DNA of 64,000 nt from Thalassia testudinum. Taxonomy: Eukaryota; Streptophyta; Magnoliopsida; Alismatales; Hydrocharitaceae. The position numbers were made by a program, and so were the translations under genes. The notes under the pieces were generated by a model that searched no databases, had not been told where the DNA came from, and saw only the letters and a list, made by a program, of their open reading frames with translations. The stretch lies in contig JAZHRO010000024.1 of assembly GCA_037157565.1 (NCBI GenBank), positions 210,861,501 to 210,925,500 on the forward strand, in the 5' to 3' direction. Below, one piece after another: positions 54,441 through 64,000 of the stretch. Within the stretch, counting starts at the first letter, position 1. Each line of letters starts with the position of its first letter.

Positions 54441-57145
54441 TGATCGTGTGGCTTACTCAACTCAATAATTAAGTTAATTTCACTTAATTAAGAGTAGAAA
54501 AAGTCACTTACGTTAACTCGAAATTATGTTGGTTGCGTAGTATAGGATCGAACCTAACATTTTAGAAATTTTTACTGGTTGAGTCCAGGTCATTCACTGG
54601 GAGGTATAATAATTTTTTTCTAAATTCACCAATTTTCTTTTATTTTCCTTTCAAGTTTAGGAGGTATAACTAAGTTGATTTTAAAACATGAATTTTGCCA
54701 AAATATTTAAATTATAAAGAATATATAAAATTTCATATGGAGAACATATTTACTCAAATGATGTACTTTATTAACAAGTAAACATGTTAGTTTTCCAATT
54801 TTATTTCAAAAGAAATTAAGGCAATAAAATTGTTCTATTAAAATATGCCTTCTTACAATTAAAAAGAAATGCAAGTAAAACAAATTCCTTTTTAGTCTTC
54901 AGCCTCTCTCTTCTTCTTTTTATTCTCTATCTCAAGCTCTCTTCTTTTCCTTTTTATCTTTTTTTTTTTCTCGAACTCTTTACTTCTATTCTGTTGTTCT
55001 TGCCTCTTCTCTTCCTTTAGTCTTTCTTCTTAGTTTGTTCCTCAGTAGTGCCTGTTCTCCTTTCTTTCCTTTGCTTCCTTAGCGCCTTTAGCTCAACACT
55101 TAATCTTAGCCTTTAGCACTTAGCCATTAGCTTCTCTGCTTCTCTTTTCTTTTGTTCCTTAGCTTCTTAATTCCCTTAGTGCTTGATCTCTTCTTCTCTC
55201 TTTCTTAGCTTCCTTAGCTGCTTTGCCTTAACACTTCACCTTAGCTTTTCCTTTGATCCTTCAGCTGAACCAGGTTTTTTTCCCTTTTTGAACCACAAAT
55301 TATTTTATTTGTGGCGAGGTCCTTTCGAGGATACACAGCACCCTGAGACTAGGGTGGGACCATACCCTACTCGATCCTCGCCTAATCTCAATTAGGTTTG
55401 ATTTCGATTTATTTTCATTTGAGCCATAGTTTCCAGCCAATCCGGCTCAACCTGGCTTCCCAGGCCTCACCCTCCCAGGGCACACTCGCTTACGCCCACT
55501 TGGGTGCACACTTGCAGGCACACATGCCCGCACACACACATACATATGCTCAGAATAGGTTCAGAATGCTCAGATTGGTAACCGGTGCGCCCAGTGCTGA
55601 TGACTGGGAAGCCCGTGTAACAAATTGCTTTTGTTCCCAGGCACGTGCTCAGAAATTGACGATGTGGGACTATCTTAACCCCTTTCAGACCCAACTTCAA
55701 TCAATCATATCTCCCAGCTCAGAGCTCCGTTTCAAGTGATTTAAAGTTTGTTGGAAAGCTCTAAGATAGATCTACACAATTGCAGGGTCAATTTAAGGTT
55801 CAGAGGATGTTTTCCTCTTCAATTTGAAGAGTGGAATCAAGGGGTTCCTATAGGTAAAAATGCATGGAAATAGAAATTAATGTCACAGAGTCCTTAGATG
55901 GACTTTTCTCTCTCATTTAAAGGTCAGTATAGGTTATGCAAGTTATTCCTCATCTACTAGAATAGGTTCTAAGCTCTCAAGACCTTTAGGAACAGCAGAG
56001 AAGCCCAAAACTTCTCTGAAAGCTTCAGAGTTCGAATTTTCAGACTAAAATAGTTAAACAGACACAGAGAAACATTACTAATTGATTTAAACAAAGTCTA
56101 AGGGTTGTAACAGACTTATCTTGGCAGGATTCAAGATCAAAACTCAACAAAATGGCACTGCTGTTAGTTTGGGTTCAAAAGTAACCCAAATTGTCAGGGT
56201 TTGAATTCTCACACAATAACTCATCTGAGCTCACTTTATTCTCTCTCAGATCATTCAACAAGATTTCAGAATCCATTCTATCTCATCAATTCCTCAATTC
56301 GAGCTCAGAACTCCATAATCAAACTCAGTTTGATTGTGAAGGCACAAAAATTTGACTTTCTATTCAAAGCCTTCTCTCAAGAAATCAAAGCCTCATATAG
56401 AGTCTTCTTAACCTCAGAAACTTATTCAGACCTTCAGATAGGTGTTCTAACTCATTTTCCTAGGGTTTCAGGCTCGCCGCCTGAGGTTCAAAATGACTTT
56501 GTTCGTCAGAGAATTTGGAAGGTTGTTACAGTATTCTAAGGGCATAAACAGCTTCAGTGCACTGCACTGAAGCTTCTAAGTTCCTTAAATGCTTCTTAAA
56601 CCTAACTAATAGACTTCTCCAACTCTACCGGAGTTGGAGAAGATGAACTTCAATCTTTGGCTCCAGTCACTAAATCTTCAAACAAATATCCTCAAATTAA
56701 TTAATCATTGATCAGATTTGAATCATTCTGGAGCTTTTCAACAAATTCTAGAGGTTGAAACTAAAGAATGGCTCGCCAGAGCTTGCCGGAGCTCCGGTGA
56801 GTCTAGAAAATGTGAAAATTGTGTATAGATTGTTTAAACTTGCAATTTTTAATCTAAAAAGGATCCTGAGGTTGCAAGGAACCTCAGAATCACATTTAAT
56901 TCCTCATTATTTCATTAGAGTTAAGATTTGACAGTGAATTCGTTTCTTTAAAAATTTGATTTGAATTAAGCTTAGGACTTGTTTTACCACTCAATTGAGC
57001 GGTTAAAACAAGTCAACAGATAATAGCAGTCATAATTATATAGTTAATTAATAGTTTGAACTGCTCCTGAGCCTCCATTGACAGCAAGCTCAGGAGCTTA
57101 ATTAAGATTGGGCGTTTAATTTATATGTGATAATAATATGTATTA
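54441..57145 (-). repeat. Athila-type LTR, - strand, interrupted on the right
   Basis: It begins TGATCGTGTGGCTTACTC next to the primer sites, with 'GTATAGGATCGAACCTAACATT' as the U5 motif. A pyrimidine-rich tract at 54890-55260 (purine on the sense strand) matches the LTR layout of the other Athila copies. No gene is convincing; frames at 55183-56539 lack any motif. It is entered at 57145 by the copia tandem, so its U3 end lies beyond the window or is lost. Confidence 0.5.
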
Positions 57146-57796
57146 TGAAAGTTCGTCCCTACCAGGAGGGGTGACGTAAAAATATGCGGAAATAAATATA
57201 AACAATATCACAAAATAGGCAATCACAAAATGTGCACAAAGATTTTTAGGTGGAAACCCAAACCGGGTAAAAACCACCACCTAACCCTCTCGAGTTAGGA
57301 TTTTCCGATCAACCAAGTTGATCAAATCCACTAACCGAATCACTTTGAACGAGGGTGATTCAACCTCAATACAACCACGCTACAAGTACGAGGGTAGCGT
57401 TCCTCAACCCCTTCTCTCCACGAGAAGGATTTTGTCCCACGAAGGAGACGGGAATTCGCAAAGCGAATACCCAACCAAAATACAAAGATAAAATAAAACA
57501 ACAGTCCTATAGAGCCAACAAAATTAAACCTAGCTTCTATAGGAAATAGGAAACTCCCCTTTGCAAGGAGTGCGTCGACGATGACGCGGTGCGTGTGCCA
57601 CGCGATGGCGCTACGTCGCTCTCGTTAACTACGGCGGGAGAGCGGGTGCACAACGGTTGAATGCTCTCAAGAAAATGGAGCTTGAGCTTGGAGAGCAAGA
57701 GAGTCTTTTCTTTGGACACAAAAGGTTTGAAAGTGTATTGCAAGGTGTGTGTCTTAGTGTGTATATGTCTCTCTAGGTGTTGCAAAGGCTCCCCTC

Positions 57797-57804
57797 TATT
57801 TATA
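57797..57804 (-). promoter_or_regulatory. TATA box of LTR A
   Basis: TATAAATA on the - strand within CCTCTATAAATAGAGG, a perfect inverted repeat also found in the older copies (11702-11717). Confidence 0.6.
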
Positions 57805-57914
57805 GAGGCCTTAGGAAGGCTTTGGAAGGCTTGGAAAAGCTTCCATAGCCGTTGGGTGTAAAGCCCAAGAGAATCAGGCCGAAATCAGGACAATGATTAC
57901 ACTTCACAGGGTTA

Positions 57915-58470
57915 TCAGACGTCTAATTCTGGCATCAGACGTCTGGAAGGCCACTTTAAGACGTCTGATTCCAAGGTCAGACGTCTGATTCTATGCGGGT
58001 TTCTCCCTGACTTGAATCAGATCTAAACAGGGTTTTTGTACAAGTCCATCAGACGACATAGAGGACGTCTGGCACTAAGTCTGGACGTCTGGAAACCTAC
58101 TTTTACCATGGGAATTGATTTCCAAACGTTGCAACGGCTAGAAAATCTCTGAGAAGAGATTTTGGGTCAACCGAGGCAAAACGGTCATTTATCAGACGTC
58201 TGTGAAGTCCTATGGACGTCTGATAAGGCTCTAACGGTCATATTCTTGAGTGTTTTCTAAGCCGGCCAACGGTCCACTAATTGGACGTCTGGCAAAGTCA
58301 TCAGACGTCTTCTAAGACGTCTGGTATAAGGTCTGGACGTCTGATTTCATCAGACAGAACTAACTATGTCCAGCCTAACAGTTATCAGACGTCTGAAACA
58401 ACAGTCAGACGTCTTAAAATTCTTTATCAGACGTCTGATTTTGGGATTAGACGTCTGGAAATGCTGTTTG
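57915..58470. repeat. GACGTC palindrome array in U3 of LTR A
   Basis: Sixteen copies of GACGTCT in about 555 bp, many as the full palindrome TCAGACGTCTGA (for example 57977, 58198, 58434). Spacing is irregular. An identical array lies in LTR B at 61167-61722. ACGT-core sites are typical binding sites for plant bZIP factors. Confidence 0.85.
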
Positions 58471-58866
58471 AGCCCTATATTGGTTTTCTAAGTATTCTAC
58501 AGAAAACCTAAGTATCCTAGGGTTGTGCAGGTGTTCCTAGGACTACTTTTAGGGTACTTTGAGGCTCTTTAACATAATGTTCTAAGGAATCAAAAAGAGC
58601 AAGAAAGTAAATACAAGAGATACATGAAAGGATAAAAAAGAATCTATCCTATTCTTCTTGTCTTCCATCTCCAATCTTTCGCTCCACGCGAACCTCCTCT
58701 GTTTTCCGTCAAGCTCCTCCAATCCGTCCTGGATGCGAGCTTGAACTCCGTCTAAACACGTCCACATTTGCAATTGACCTGAAATCTAGGACTCAAATTG
58801 CAAATGTTAAATAACACGTGTTTTGTTATCATCAAAACAAATGATCGTGGTGCTCTAGCACCAACA

Positions 58867-59194
58867 ATCTCCCCCTTTTTGATGATGACAAAACCGTAAA
58901 TAATAATGCATAAAAAAATCCTCCCCCTTTTTGACATTATCAAAAAGGTTTAATTGATTTTACATTTCCTATAACTCCCCCTTAAAACATGCTCTTCTAT
59001 GAGTTTATTTTAACAAAGGTAATATTCTCCCCTTTTTGTAACAACAAGATAGCTATTATCTTTCTCCCCCTTACTAAAGGAAATTTAGCTACCTTATTTC
59101 TCCCCCTTAAAATTGACAATTAGCTCATCATTTTTTTAACTCCCCCTATCTAAATGCTACTGATAAAACGATAGGGTAAAGGGTTTTACCTCAC
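58867..59194 (-). promoter_or_regulatory. Repeated polypurine tracts, unit 1
   Basis: On the - strand about seven AAAAGGGGGAG-like tracts lie between the Gag stop and the LTR (+ strand CTCCCCC at about 58869, 58920, 58975, 59025, 59064, 59101 and 59142). The tract abutting the LTR is the expected plus-strand primer. Confidence 0.75.
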
Positions 59195-60340
59195 CTACCA
59201 TGGCCAATAAAATGGCCCGAATGGTGGTGGTGGATGCCACATCGGATGGGGCTCCCATCCGTAGCTTGGAGGCCTGGGCATCGGCGCCGGTCTCCAATCT
59301 GGTGGTCGACATGCGGCGGGTCCGTCGTTTGTTCGCCGTCTCGTCGGTCTTCTTGTTCTCCTCCTTGGTCTACTCCTTGGTTCTCCCAACTTGAGTTGAC
59401 CAGCCTTGAGCTTGTAGGTCCAGTCCCTTATGTTGTAATTATCCCTGAATCCTACAAAACACGATTCTAATTCCTTTTTCGGTATCCAAGTGGGCTTGGA
59501 TCCGGATTTGTTAGTGGGTCTCCTTGACGGAGATCCTTTCTCAATCTTAGGGCTATAAAAATCATCTACTTTATTGATTAGTTTGTCAGAGTTTTCCCTA
59601 AGACATGCAATTTCTTTTTCTATAATGTTCATTTTAGCCTTTAAATCTGAAATTTCTAACTTTAGACTATTATTTTCCTCAATCAATTTAGTATTTTCAT
59701 TGATGAGGTTATGATTATCTAATAATAGGTTATCATCCTTAGGACTAGCTTCTATGTCCTTAAGTTGTTTTTCTAACCTATCATTTTCATTTTTAAGAAA
59801 ACTAAGGTTCTTCTTCATGCTTTTGTTTTCTATTTTTAGTGATTTACTAATCTCGAATAATTCATTAAAAGCTTCTTGTAAATCAAAATTTACCTCTTCG
59901 TCGGAGTCGCTTCCGCTTTCACTGTCGCTATTGGTTCCTCTAGCCATGAAACCAAAGCAAGTGGTTTCTTCTTCTTTTTCTTCTTCTTCTTCCTCCGAGC
60001 TGGAATCCTCATGAGTGCCTTCCAACCTCCTCCATATCTCGTGGGCGGTGGTGCACTCTTGGATTTTCTCGAACTCTTCCGGACTCAACGCGCAATACAG
60101 GGCATTCATTGCCTTTGCGTTGAGTGAGAGCTCTAGAATCTGCACCTGCGAGTAGCCTCCTTGGGGTCGCTTCGGGATCTCGTATGGGGTTTCGCAACAT
60201 CCCCATACCTCGAATTCAGTGGCTTGGAGCCACGTCTTCATCCTCAGCTTCCAGTAGCTGTAGTTGTTCCCGTCAAAGTAGGGCGGACGGGTTGTGGACT
60301 GCCCCTCGGAAAACCTACTTGTGGAACAGCTTCCCTCCAT
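59195..60340 (-). CDS. gag: Copia Gag lacking the zinc knuckle, unit 1
   Basis: 381 residues from MEGSCSTSRF at 60340. The same frame is open a further 64 codons upstream into the LTR (to 60532), but the internal ATG matches the family start. Residues 18-45 are the PPYFDGNNYSYWKLRMKTWL block of copia Gag. Residues 60-110 are the start of the UBN2 region, cut after EGTHE (110). An acidic run at 112-126 follows, then a Leu/Asn/Lys coiled coil (about 150-265), a basic tail with RRxTRRPTRRR and an aromatic-proline end GPFYWPW. About 200 residues present in the copy at 12437, including the CCHC knuckle, are missing in frame. It would make a shell protein without the usual RNA-binding finger. Confidence 0.85.
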   Translation of the reverse strand: MEGSCSTSRFSEGQSTTRPPYFDGNNYSYWKLRMKTWLQATEFEVWGCCETPYEIPKRPQGGYSQVQILELSLNAKAMNALYCALSPEEFEKIQECTTAHEIWRRLEGTHEDSSSEEEEEEKEEETTCFGFMARGTNSDSESGSDSDEEVNFDLQEAFNELFEISKSLKIENKSMKKNLSFLKNENDRLEKQLKDIEASPKDDNLLLDNHNLINENTKLIEENNSLKLEISDLKAKMNIIEKEIACLRENSDKLINKVDDFYSPKIEKGSPSRRPTNKSGSKPTWIPKKELESCFVGFRDNYNIRDWTYKLKAGQLKLGEPRSRPRRRTRRPTRRRTNDGPAACRPPDWRPAPMPRPPSYGWEPHPMWHPPPPFGPFYWPW

Positions 60341-60383
60341 GTTTAGATCCTCGCCGGTTTGTAACGCCGAAAATGCGAGACCT

Positions 60384-60395
60384 GCTCTGATACCA
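60384..60395 (-). promoter_or_regulatory. Primer binding site, unit 1
   Basis: TGGTATCAGAGC on the - strand, two bases from LTR B: initiator tRNA-Met. Confidence 0.9.
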
Positions 60396-60397
60396 AT

Positions 60398-62118
60398 TGA
60401 AAGTTCCCTTCTACCAGGAGGGGTGACGTAAAAATATGCGGAAATAAATATAAACAATATCACAAAATAGGCAATCACAAAATGTGCACAAAGATTTTTA
60501 GGTGGAAACCCAAACCGGGTAAAAACCACCACCTAACCCTCTCGAGTTAGGATTTTCCGATCAACCAAGTTGATCAAATCCACTAACCGAATCACTTTGA
60601 ACGAGGGTGATTCAACCTCAATACAACCACGCTACAAGTACGAGGGTAGCGTTCCTCAACCCCTTCTCTCCACGAGAAGGATTTTGTCCCACGAAGGAGA
60701 CGGGAATTCGCAAAGCGAATACCCAACCAAAATACAAAGATAAAATAAAACAACAGTCCTATAGAGCCAACAAAATTAAACCTAGCTTCTATAGGAAATA
60801 GGAAACTCCCCTTTGCAAGGAGTGCGTCGACGATGACGCGGTGCGTGTGCCACGCGATGACGCTACGTCGCTCTCGTTAACTACGGCGGGAGAGCGGGTG
60901 CACAACGGTTGAATGCTCTCAAGAAAATGGAGCTTGAGCTTGGAGAGCAAGAGAGTCTTTTCTTTGGACACAAAAGGTTTGAAAGTGTATTGCAAGGTGT
61001 GTGTCTTAGTGTGTATATGTCTCTCTAGGTGTTGCAAAGGCTCCCCTCTATTTATAGAGGCCTTAGGAAGGCTTTGGAAGGCTTGGAAAAGCTTCCATAG
61101 CCGTTGGGTGTAAAGCCCAAGAGAATCAGGCCGAAATCAGGACAATGATTACACTTCACAGGGTTATCAGACGTCTAATTCTGGCATCAGACGTCTGGAA
61201 GGCCACTTTAAGACGTCTGATTCCAAGGTCAGACGTCTGATTCTATGCGGGTTTCTCCCTGACTTGAATCAGATCTAAACAGGGTTTTTGTACAAGTCCA
61301 TCAGACGACATAGAGGACGTCTGGCACTAAGTCTGGACGTCTGGAAACCTACTTTTACCGTGGGAATTGATTTCCAAACGTTGCAACGGCTAGAAAATCT
61401 CTGAGAAGAGATTTTGGGTCAACCGAGGCAAAACGGTCATTTATCAGACGTCTGTGAAGTCCTATGGACGTCTGATAAGGCTCTAATGGTCATATTCTTG
61501 AGTGTTTTCTAAGCCGGCCAACGGTCCACTAATTGGACGTCTGGCAAAGTCATCAGACGTCTTCTAAGACGTCTGGTATAAGGTCTGGACGTCTGATTTC
61601 ATCAGACAGAACTAACTATGTCCAGCCTAACAGTTATCAGACGTCTGAAACAACAGTCAGACGTCTTAAAATTCTTTATCAGACGTCTGATTTTGGGATT
61701 AGACGTCTGGAAATGCTGTTTGAGCCCTATATTGGTTTTCTAAGTATTCTACAGAAAACCTAAGTATCCTAGGGTTGTGCAGGTGTTCCTAGGACTACTT
61801 TTAGGGTACTTTGAGGCTCTTTAACATAATGTTCTAAGGAATCAAAAAGAGCAAGAAAGTAAATACAAGAGATACATGAAAGGATAAAAAAGAATCTATC
61901 CTATTCTTCTTGTCTTCCATCTCCAATCTTTCGCTCCACGCGAACCTCCTCTGTTTTCCGTCAAGCTCCTCCAATCCGTCCTGGATGCGAGCTTGAACTC
62001 CGTCTAAACACGTCCACATTTGCAATTGACCTGAAATCTAGGACTCAAATTGCAAATGTTAAATAACACGTGTTTTGTTATCATCAAAACAAATGATCGT
62101 GGTGCTCTAGCACCAACA
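60398..62118 (-). repeat. LTR B of the copia tandem (shared)
   Basis: 1721 bp, acting as the 5' LTR for the left unit and the 3' LTR for the right unit. Differs from LTR A at a few sites (for example near 60859, 61362 and 61487). TATA box at 61049-61056. Confidence 0.93.
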
Positions 62119-62446
62119 ATCTCCCCCTTTTTGATGATGACAAAACCGTAAATAATAATGCATAAAAAAATCCTCCCCCTTTTTGACATTATCAAAAAGG
62201 TTTAATTGATTTTACATTTCCTATAACTCCCCCTTAAAACATGCTCTTCTATGAGTTTATTTTAACAAAGGTAATATTCTCCCCTTTTTGTAACAACAAG
62301 ATAGCTATTATTTTTCTCCCCCTTACTAAAGGAAATTTAGCTACCTTATTTCTCCCCCTTAAAATTGACAATTAGCTCATCATTTTTTTAACTCCCCCTA
62401 TCTAAATGCTACTGATAAAACGATAGGGTAAAGGGTTTTACCTCAC
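62119..62446 (-). promoter_or_regulatory. Repeated polypurine tracts, unit 2
   Basis: Same arrangement as in unit 1, shifted by 3252 bp, with a C-to-T difference near 62311. Confidence 0.75.
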
Positions 62447-63592
62447 CTACCATGGCCAATAAAATGGCCCGAATGGTGGTGGTGGATGCCACATCGGATG
62501 GGGCTCCCATCCGTAGCTTGGAGGCCCGGGCATCGGCGCCGGTCTCCAATCTGGTGGTCGACATGCGGCGGGTCCGTCGTTTGTTCGCCGTCTCGTCGGT
62601 CTTCTTGTTCTCCTCCTTGGTCTACTCCTTGGTTCTCCCAACTTGAGTTGACCAGCCTTGAGCTTGTAGGTCCAGTCCCTTATGTTGTAATTATCCCTGA
62701 ATCCTACAAAACACGATTCTAATTCCTTTTTCGGTATCCAAGTGGGCTTGGATCCGGATTTGTTAGTGGGTCTCCTTGACGGAGATCCTTTCTCAATCTT
62801 AGGGCTATAAAAATCATCTACTTTATTGATTAGTTTGTCAGAGTTTTCCCTAAGACATGCAATTTCTTTTTCTATAATGTTCATTTTAGCCTTTAAATCT
62901 GAAATTTCTAACTTTAGACTATTATTTTCCTCAATCAATTTAGTATTTTCATTGATGAGGTTATGATTATCTAATAATAGGTTATCATCCTTAGGACTAG
63001 CTTCTATGTCCTTAAGTTGTTTTTCTAACCTATCATTTTCATTTTTAAGAAAACTAAGGTTCTTCTTCATGCTTTTGTTTTCTATTTTTAGTGATTTACT
63101 AATCTCGAATAATTCATTAAAAGCTTCTTGTAAATCAAAATTTACCTCTTCGTCGGAGTCGCTTCCGCTTTCACTGTCGCTATTGGTTCCTCTAGCCATG
63201 AAACCAAAGCAAGTGGTTTCTTCTTCTTTTTCTTCTTCTTCTTCCTCCGAGCTGGAATCCTCATGAGTGCCTTCCAACCTCCTCCATATCTCATGGGCGG
63301 TGGTGCACTCTTGGATTTTCTCGAACTCTTCCGGACTCAACGCGCAATACAGGGCATTCATTGCCTTTGCGTTGAGTGAGAGCTCTAGAATCTGCACCTG
63401 CGAGTAGCCTCCTTGGGGTCGCTTCGGGATCTCGTATGGGGTTTCGCAACATCCCCATACCTCGAATTCAGTGGCTTGGAGCCACGTCTTCATCCTCAGC
63501 TTCCAGTAGCTGTAGTTGTTCCCGTCAAAGTAGGGCGGACGGGTTGTGGACTGCCCCTCGGAAAACCTACTTGTGGAACAGCTTCCCTCCAT
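62447..63592 (-). CDS. gag: Copia Gag lacking the zinc knuckle, unit 2
   Basis: 381 residues, starting at the ATG at 63592. It is identical to the unit 1 protein except for one Arg-to-Gly change in the Pro-rich tail (PAPMPRPP against PAPMPGPP). It has the same in-frame loss after EGTHE. Both frames are uninterrupted, unlike the older copies in this window. It is preceded by a primer site and LTR C. Confidence 0.85.
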   Translation of the reverse strand: MEGSCSTSRFSEGQSTTRPPYFDGNNYSYWKLRMKTWLQATEFEVWGCCETPYEIPKRPQGGYSQVQILELSLNAKAMNALYCALSPEEFEKIQECTTAHEIWRRLEGTHEDSSSEEEEEEKEEETTCFGFMARGTNSDSESGSDSDEEVNFDLQEAFNELFEISKSLKIENKSMKKNLSFLKNENDRLEKQLKDIEASPKDDNLLLDNHNLINENTKLIEENNSLKLEISDLKAKMNIIEKEIACLRENSDKLINKVDDFYSPKIEKGSPSRRPTNKSGSKPTWIPKKELESCFVGFRDNYNIRDWTYKLKAGQLKLGEPRSRPRRRTRRPTRRRTNDGPAACRPPDWRPAPMPGPPSYGWEPHPMWHPPPPFGPFYWPW

Positions 63593-63635
63593 GTTTAGAT
63601 CCTCGCCGGTTTGTAACGCCGAAAATGCGAGACCT

Positions 63636-63647
63636 GCTCTGATACCA
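63636..63647 (-). promoter_or_regulatory. Primer binding site, unit 2
   Basis: TGGTATCAGAGC on the - strand, two bases from LTR C. Confidence 0.9.
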
Positions 63648-63649
63648 AT

Positions 63650-64000
63650 TGAAAGTTCCCTTCTACCAGGAGGGGTGACGTAAAAATATGCGGAAATAAA
63701 TATAAACAATATCACAAAATAGGCAATCACAAAATGTGCACAAAGATTTTTAGGTGGAAACCCAAACCGGGTAAAAACCACCACCTAACCCTCTCGAGTT
63801 AGGATTTTCCGATCAACCAAGTTGATCAAATCCACTAACCGAATCACTTTGAACGAGGGTGATTCAACCTCAATACAACCACGCTACAAGTACGAGGGTA
63901 GCGTTCCTCAACCCCTTCTCTCCACGAGAAGGATTTTGTCCCACGAAGGAGACGGGAATTCGCAAAGCGAATACCCAACCAAAATACAAAGATAAAATAA
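63650..64000 (-). repeat. LTR C of the copia tandem, cut by the window edge
   Basis: The first 351 bp of a third LTR copy, with the same start as LTR B (GTTCCCTTCTACC). The array may continue to the right. Confidence 0.9.

Larger units (their letters stand above)
57146..58866 (-). repeat. LTR A of the copia tandem
   Basis: 1721 bp; sense-strand ends TGTTGGTGCTAGAGCACCAC (at 58866) and ...CTTTCA. Its first bases differ from LTRs B and C (GTTCGTCCCTACC against GTTCCCTTCTACC), showing that B and C are closer at that end. Contains a 16-site GACGTC array and a TATA box. Confidence 0.93.
57146..64000 (-). mobile_element. Tandem gag-only copia: LTR-gag-LTR-gag-LTR
   Basis: LTR starts (+ strand TGAAAGTT) are at 57146, 60398 and 63650, an exact 3252-bp period. 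LTRs A (57146-58866) and B (60398-62118) are both 1721 bp; the third runs off the window. Each internal region (58867-60397, 62119-63649) holds, on the - strand, an initiator tRNA-Met primer site, one gag and repeated polypurine tracts, with no pol. The units differ by only about eight to ten bases by eye. The left junction is ...TATTA|TGAAAG; the right junction and TSD are outside the window. Confidence 0.93.

Noticed and set aside
55183..56539. Possible small genes on the + strand
   Set aside because: They lie in an LTR-like region on the opposite strand, lack motifs and have skewed composition.
60341..60532. Extension of the gag frame 64 codons into the LTR, with a hydrophobic segment
   Set aside because: It crosses the primer site and LTR end. 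The internal ATG at 60340 fits the family start, and the older copy at 12437 begins at the same point.

Overview
This window is transposon-dominated nuclear DNA of a flowering plant. The signs are Athila-lineage Ty3/gypsy elements primed by tRNA-Asp, Ty1/copia elements of Sirevirus type primed by initiator tRNA-Met with repeated polypurine tracts, a plant L1-type LINE, a CACTA transposon, and broken pieces of plant-specific or plant-type genes (GPAT, PSII-core-phosphatase-type PP2C, PFP beta). I see no intact host gene, tRNA, rRNA or CRISPR. The sequence alone does not identify the species.

The backbone is an old, decayed Athila-like element on the + strand. Its gag and pol can be followed in pieces: 1845-2300, 16082-16992, 30481-30826, 33010-34299 and 41107-about 42780. 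Each break is an identifiable later insertion with target-site duplications (TSDs): a TG...CA block at 2301-16081 (TSD CTTTC), an intact young Athila element on the - strand at 16993-30475 (TSD CAGCT), a solo LTR at 30827-33004 (TSD AAGTA) and a CACTA element at 34300-41106 (TSD AAA). A LINE at 43510-48662 (12-bp TSD) sits just downstream. The 2301-16081 block is itself nested. It holds Athila-type LTRs at 3891-6830 (+) and about 7091-10151 (-), a copia-type LTR at about 7955-8943, and a gag-only copia element at 10642-16053 (TSD GTTTG).

The intact Athila element has 2646-bp LTRs that differ at only about six positions by eye, a perfect 18-nt tRNA-Asp primer site, and gag and pol in one frame separated by a single UAG. 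The CACTA element is non-autonomous and carries intron-containing fragments of at least three unrelated host genes. From 49.5 kb onward come another LTR, a gypsy protease scrap, a LINE-type zinc-knuckle scrap, a third gag-only copia fragment (52501-53990) and an Athila-type LTR on the - strand with a duplicated primer site (about 54324-57145).

The window ends in the most unusual structure, 57146-64000. It is a near-identical LTR-gag-LTR-gag-LTR tandem of the gag-only copia family with an exact 3252-bp period, running off the right edge. Every copy of this family here lacks pol, and the two young copies have also lost about 200 residues of Gag, including the zinc knuckle, without breaking the frame. 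Its LTR carries a dense array of a GACGTC-centred palindrome. The elements most likely to be recently active are the intact Athila and this tandem; the rest is decaying, with many stops explained by C-to-T changes.
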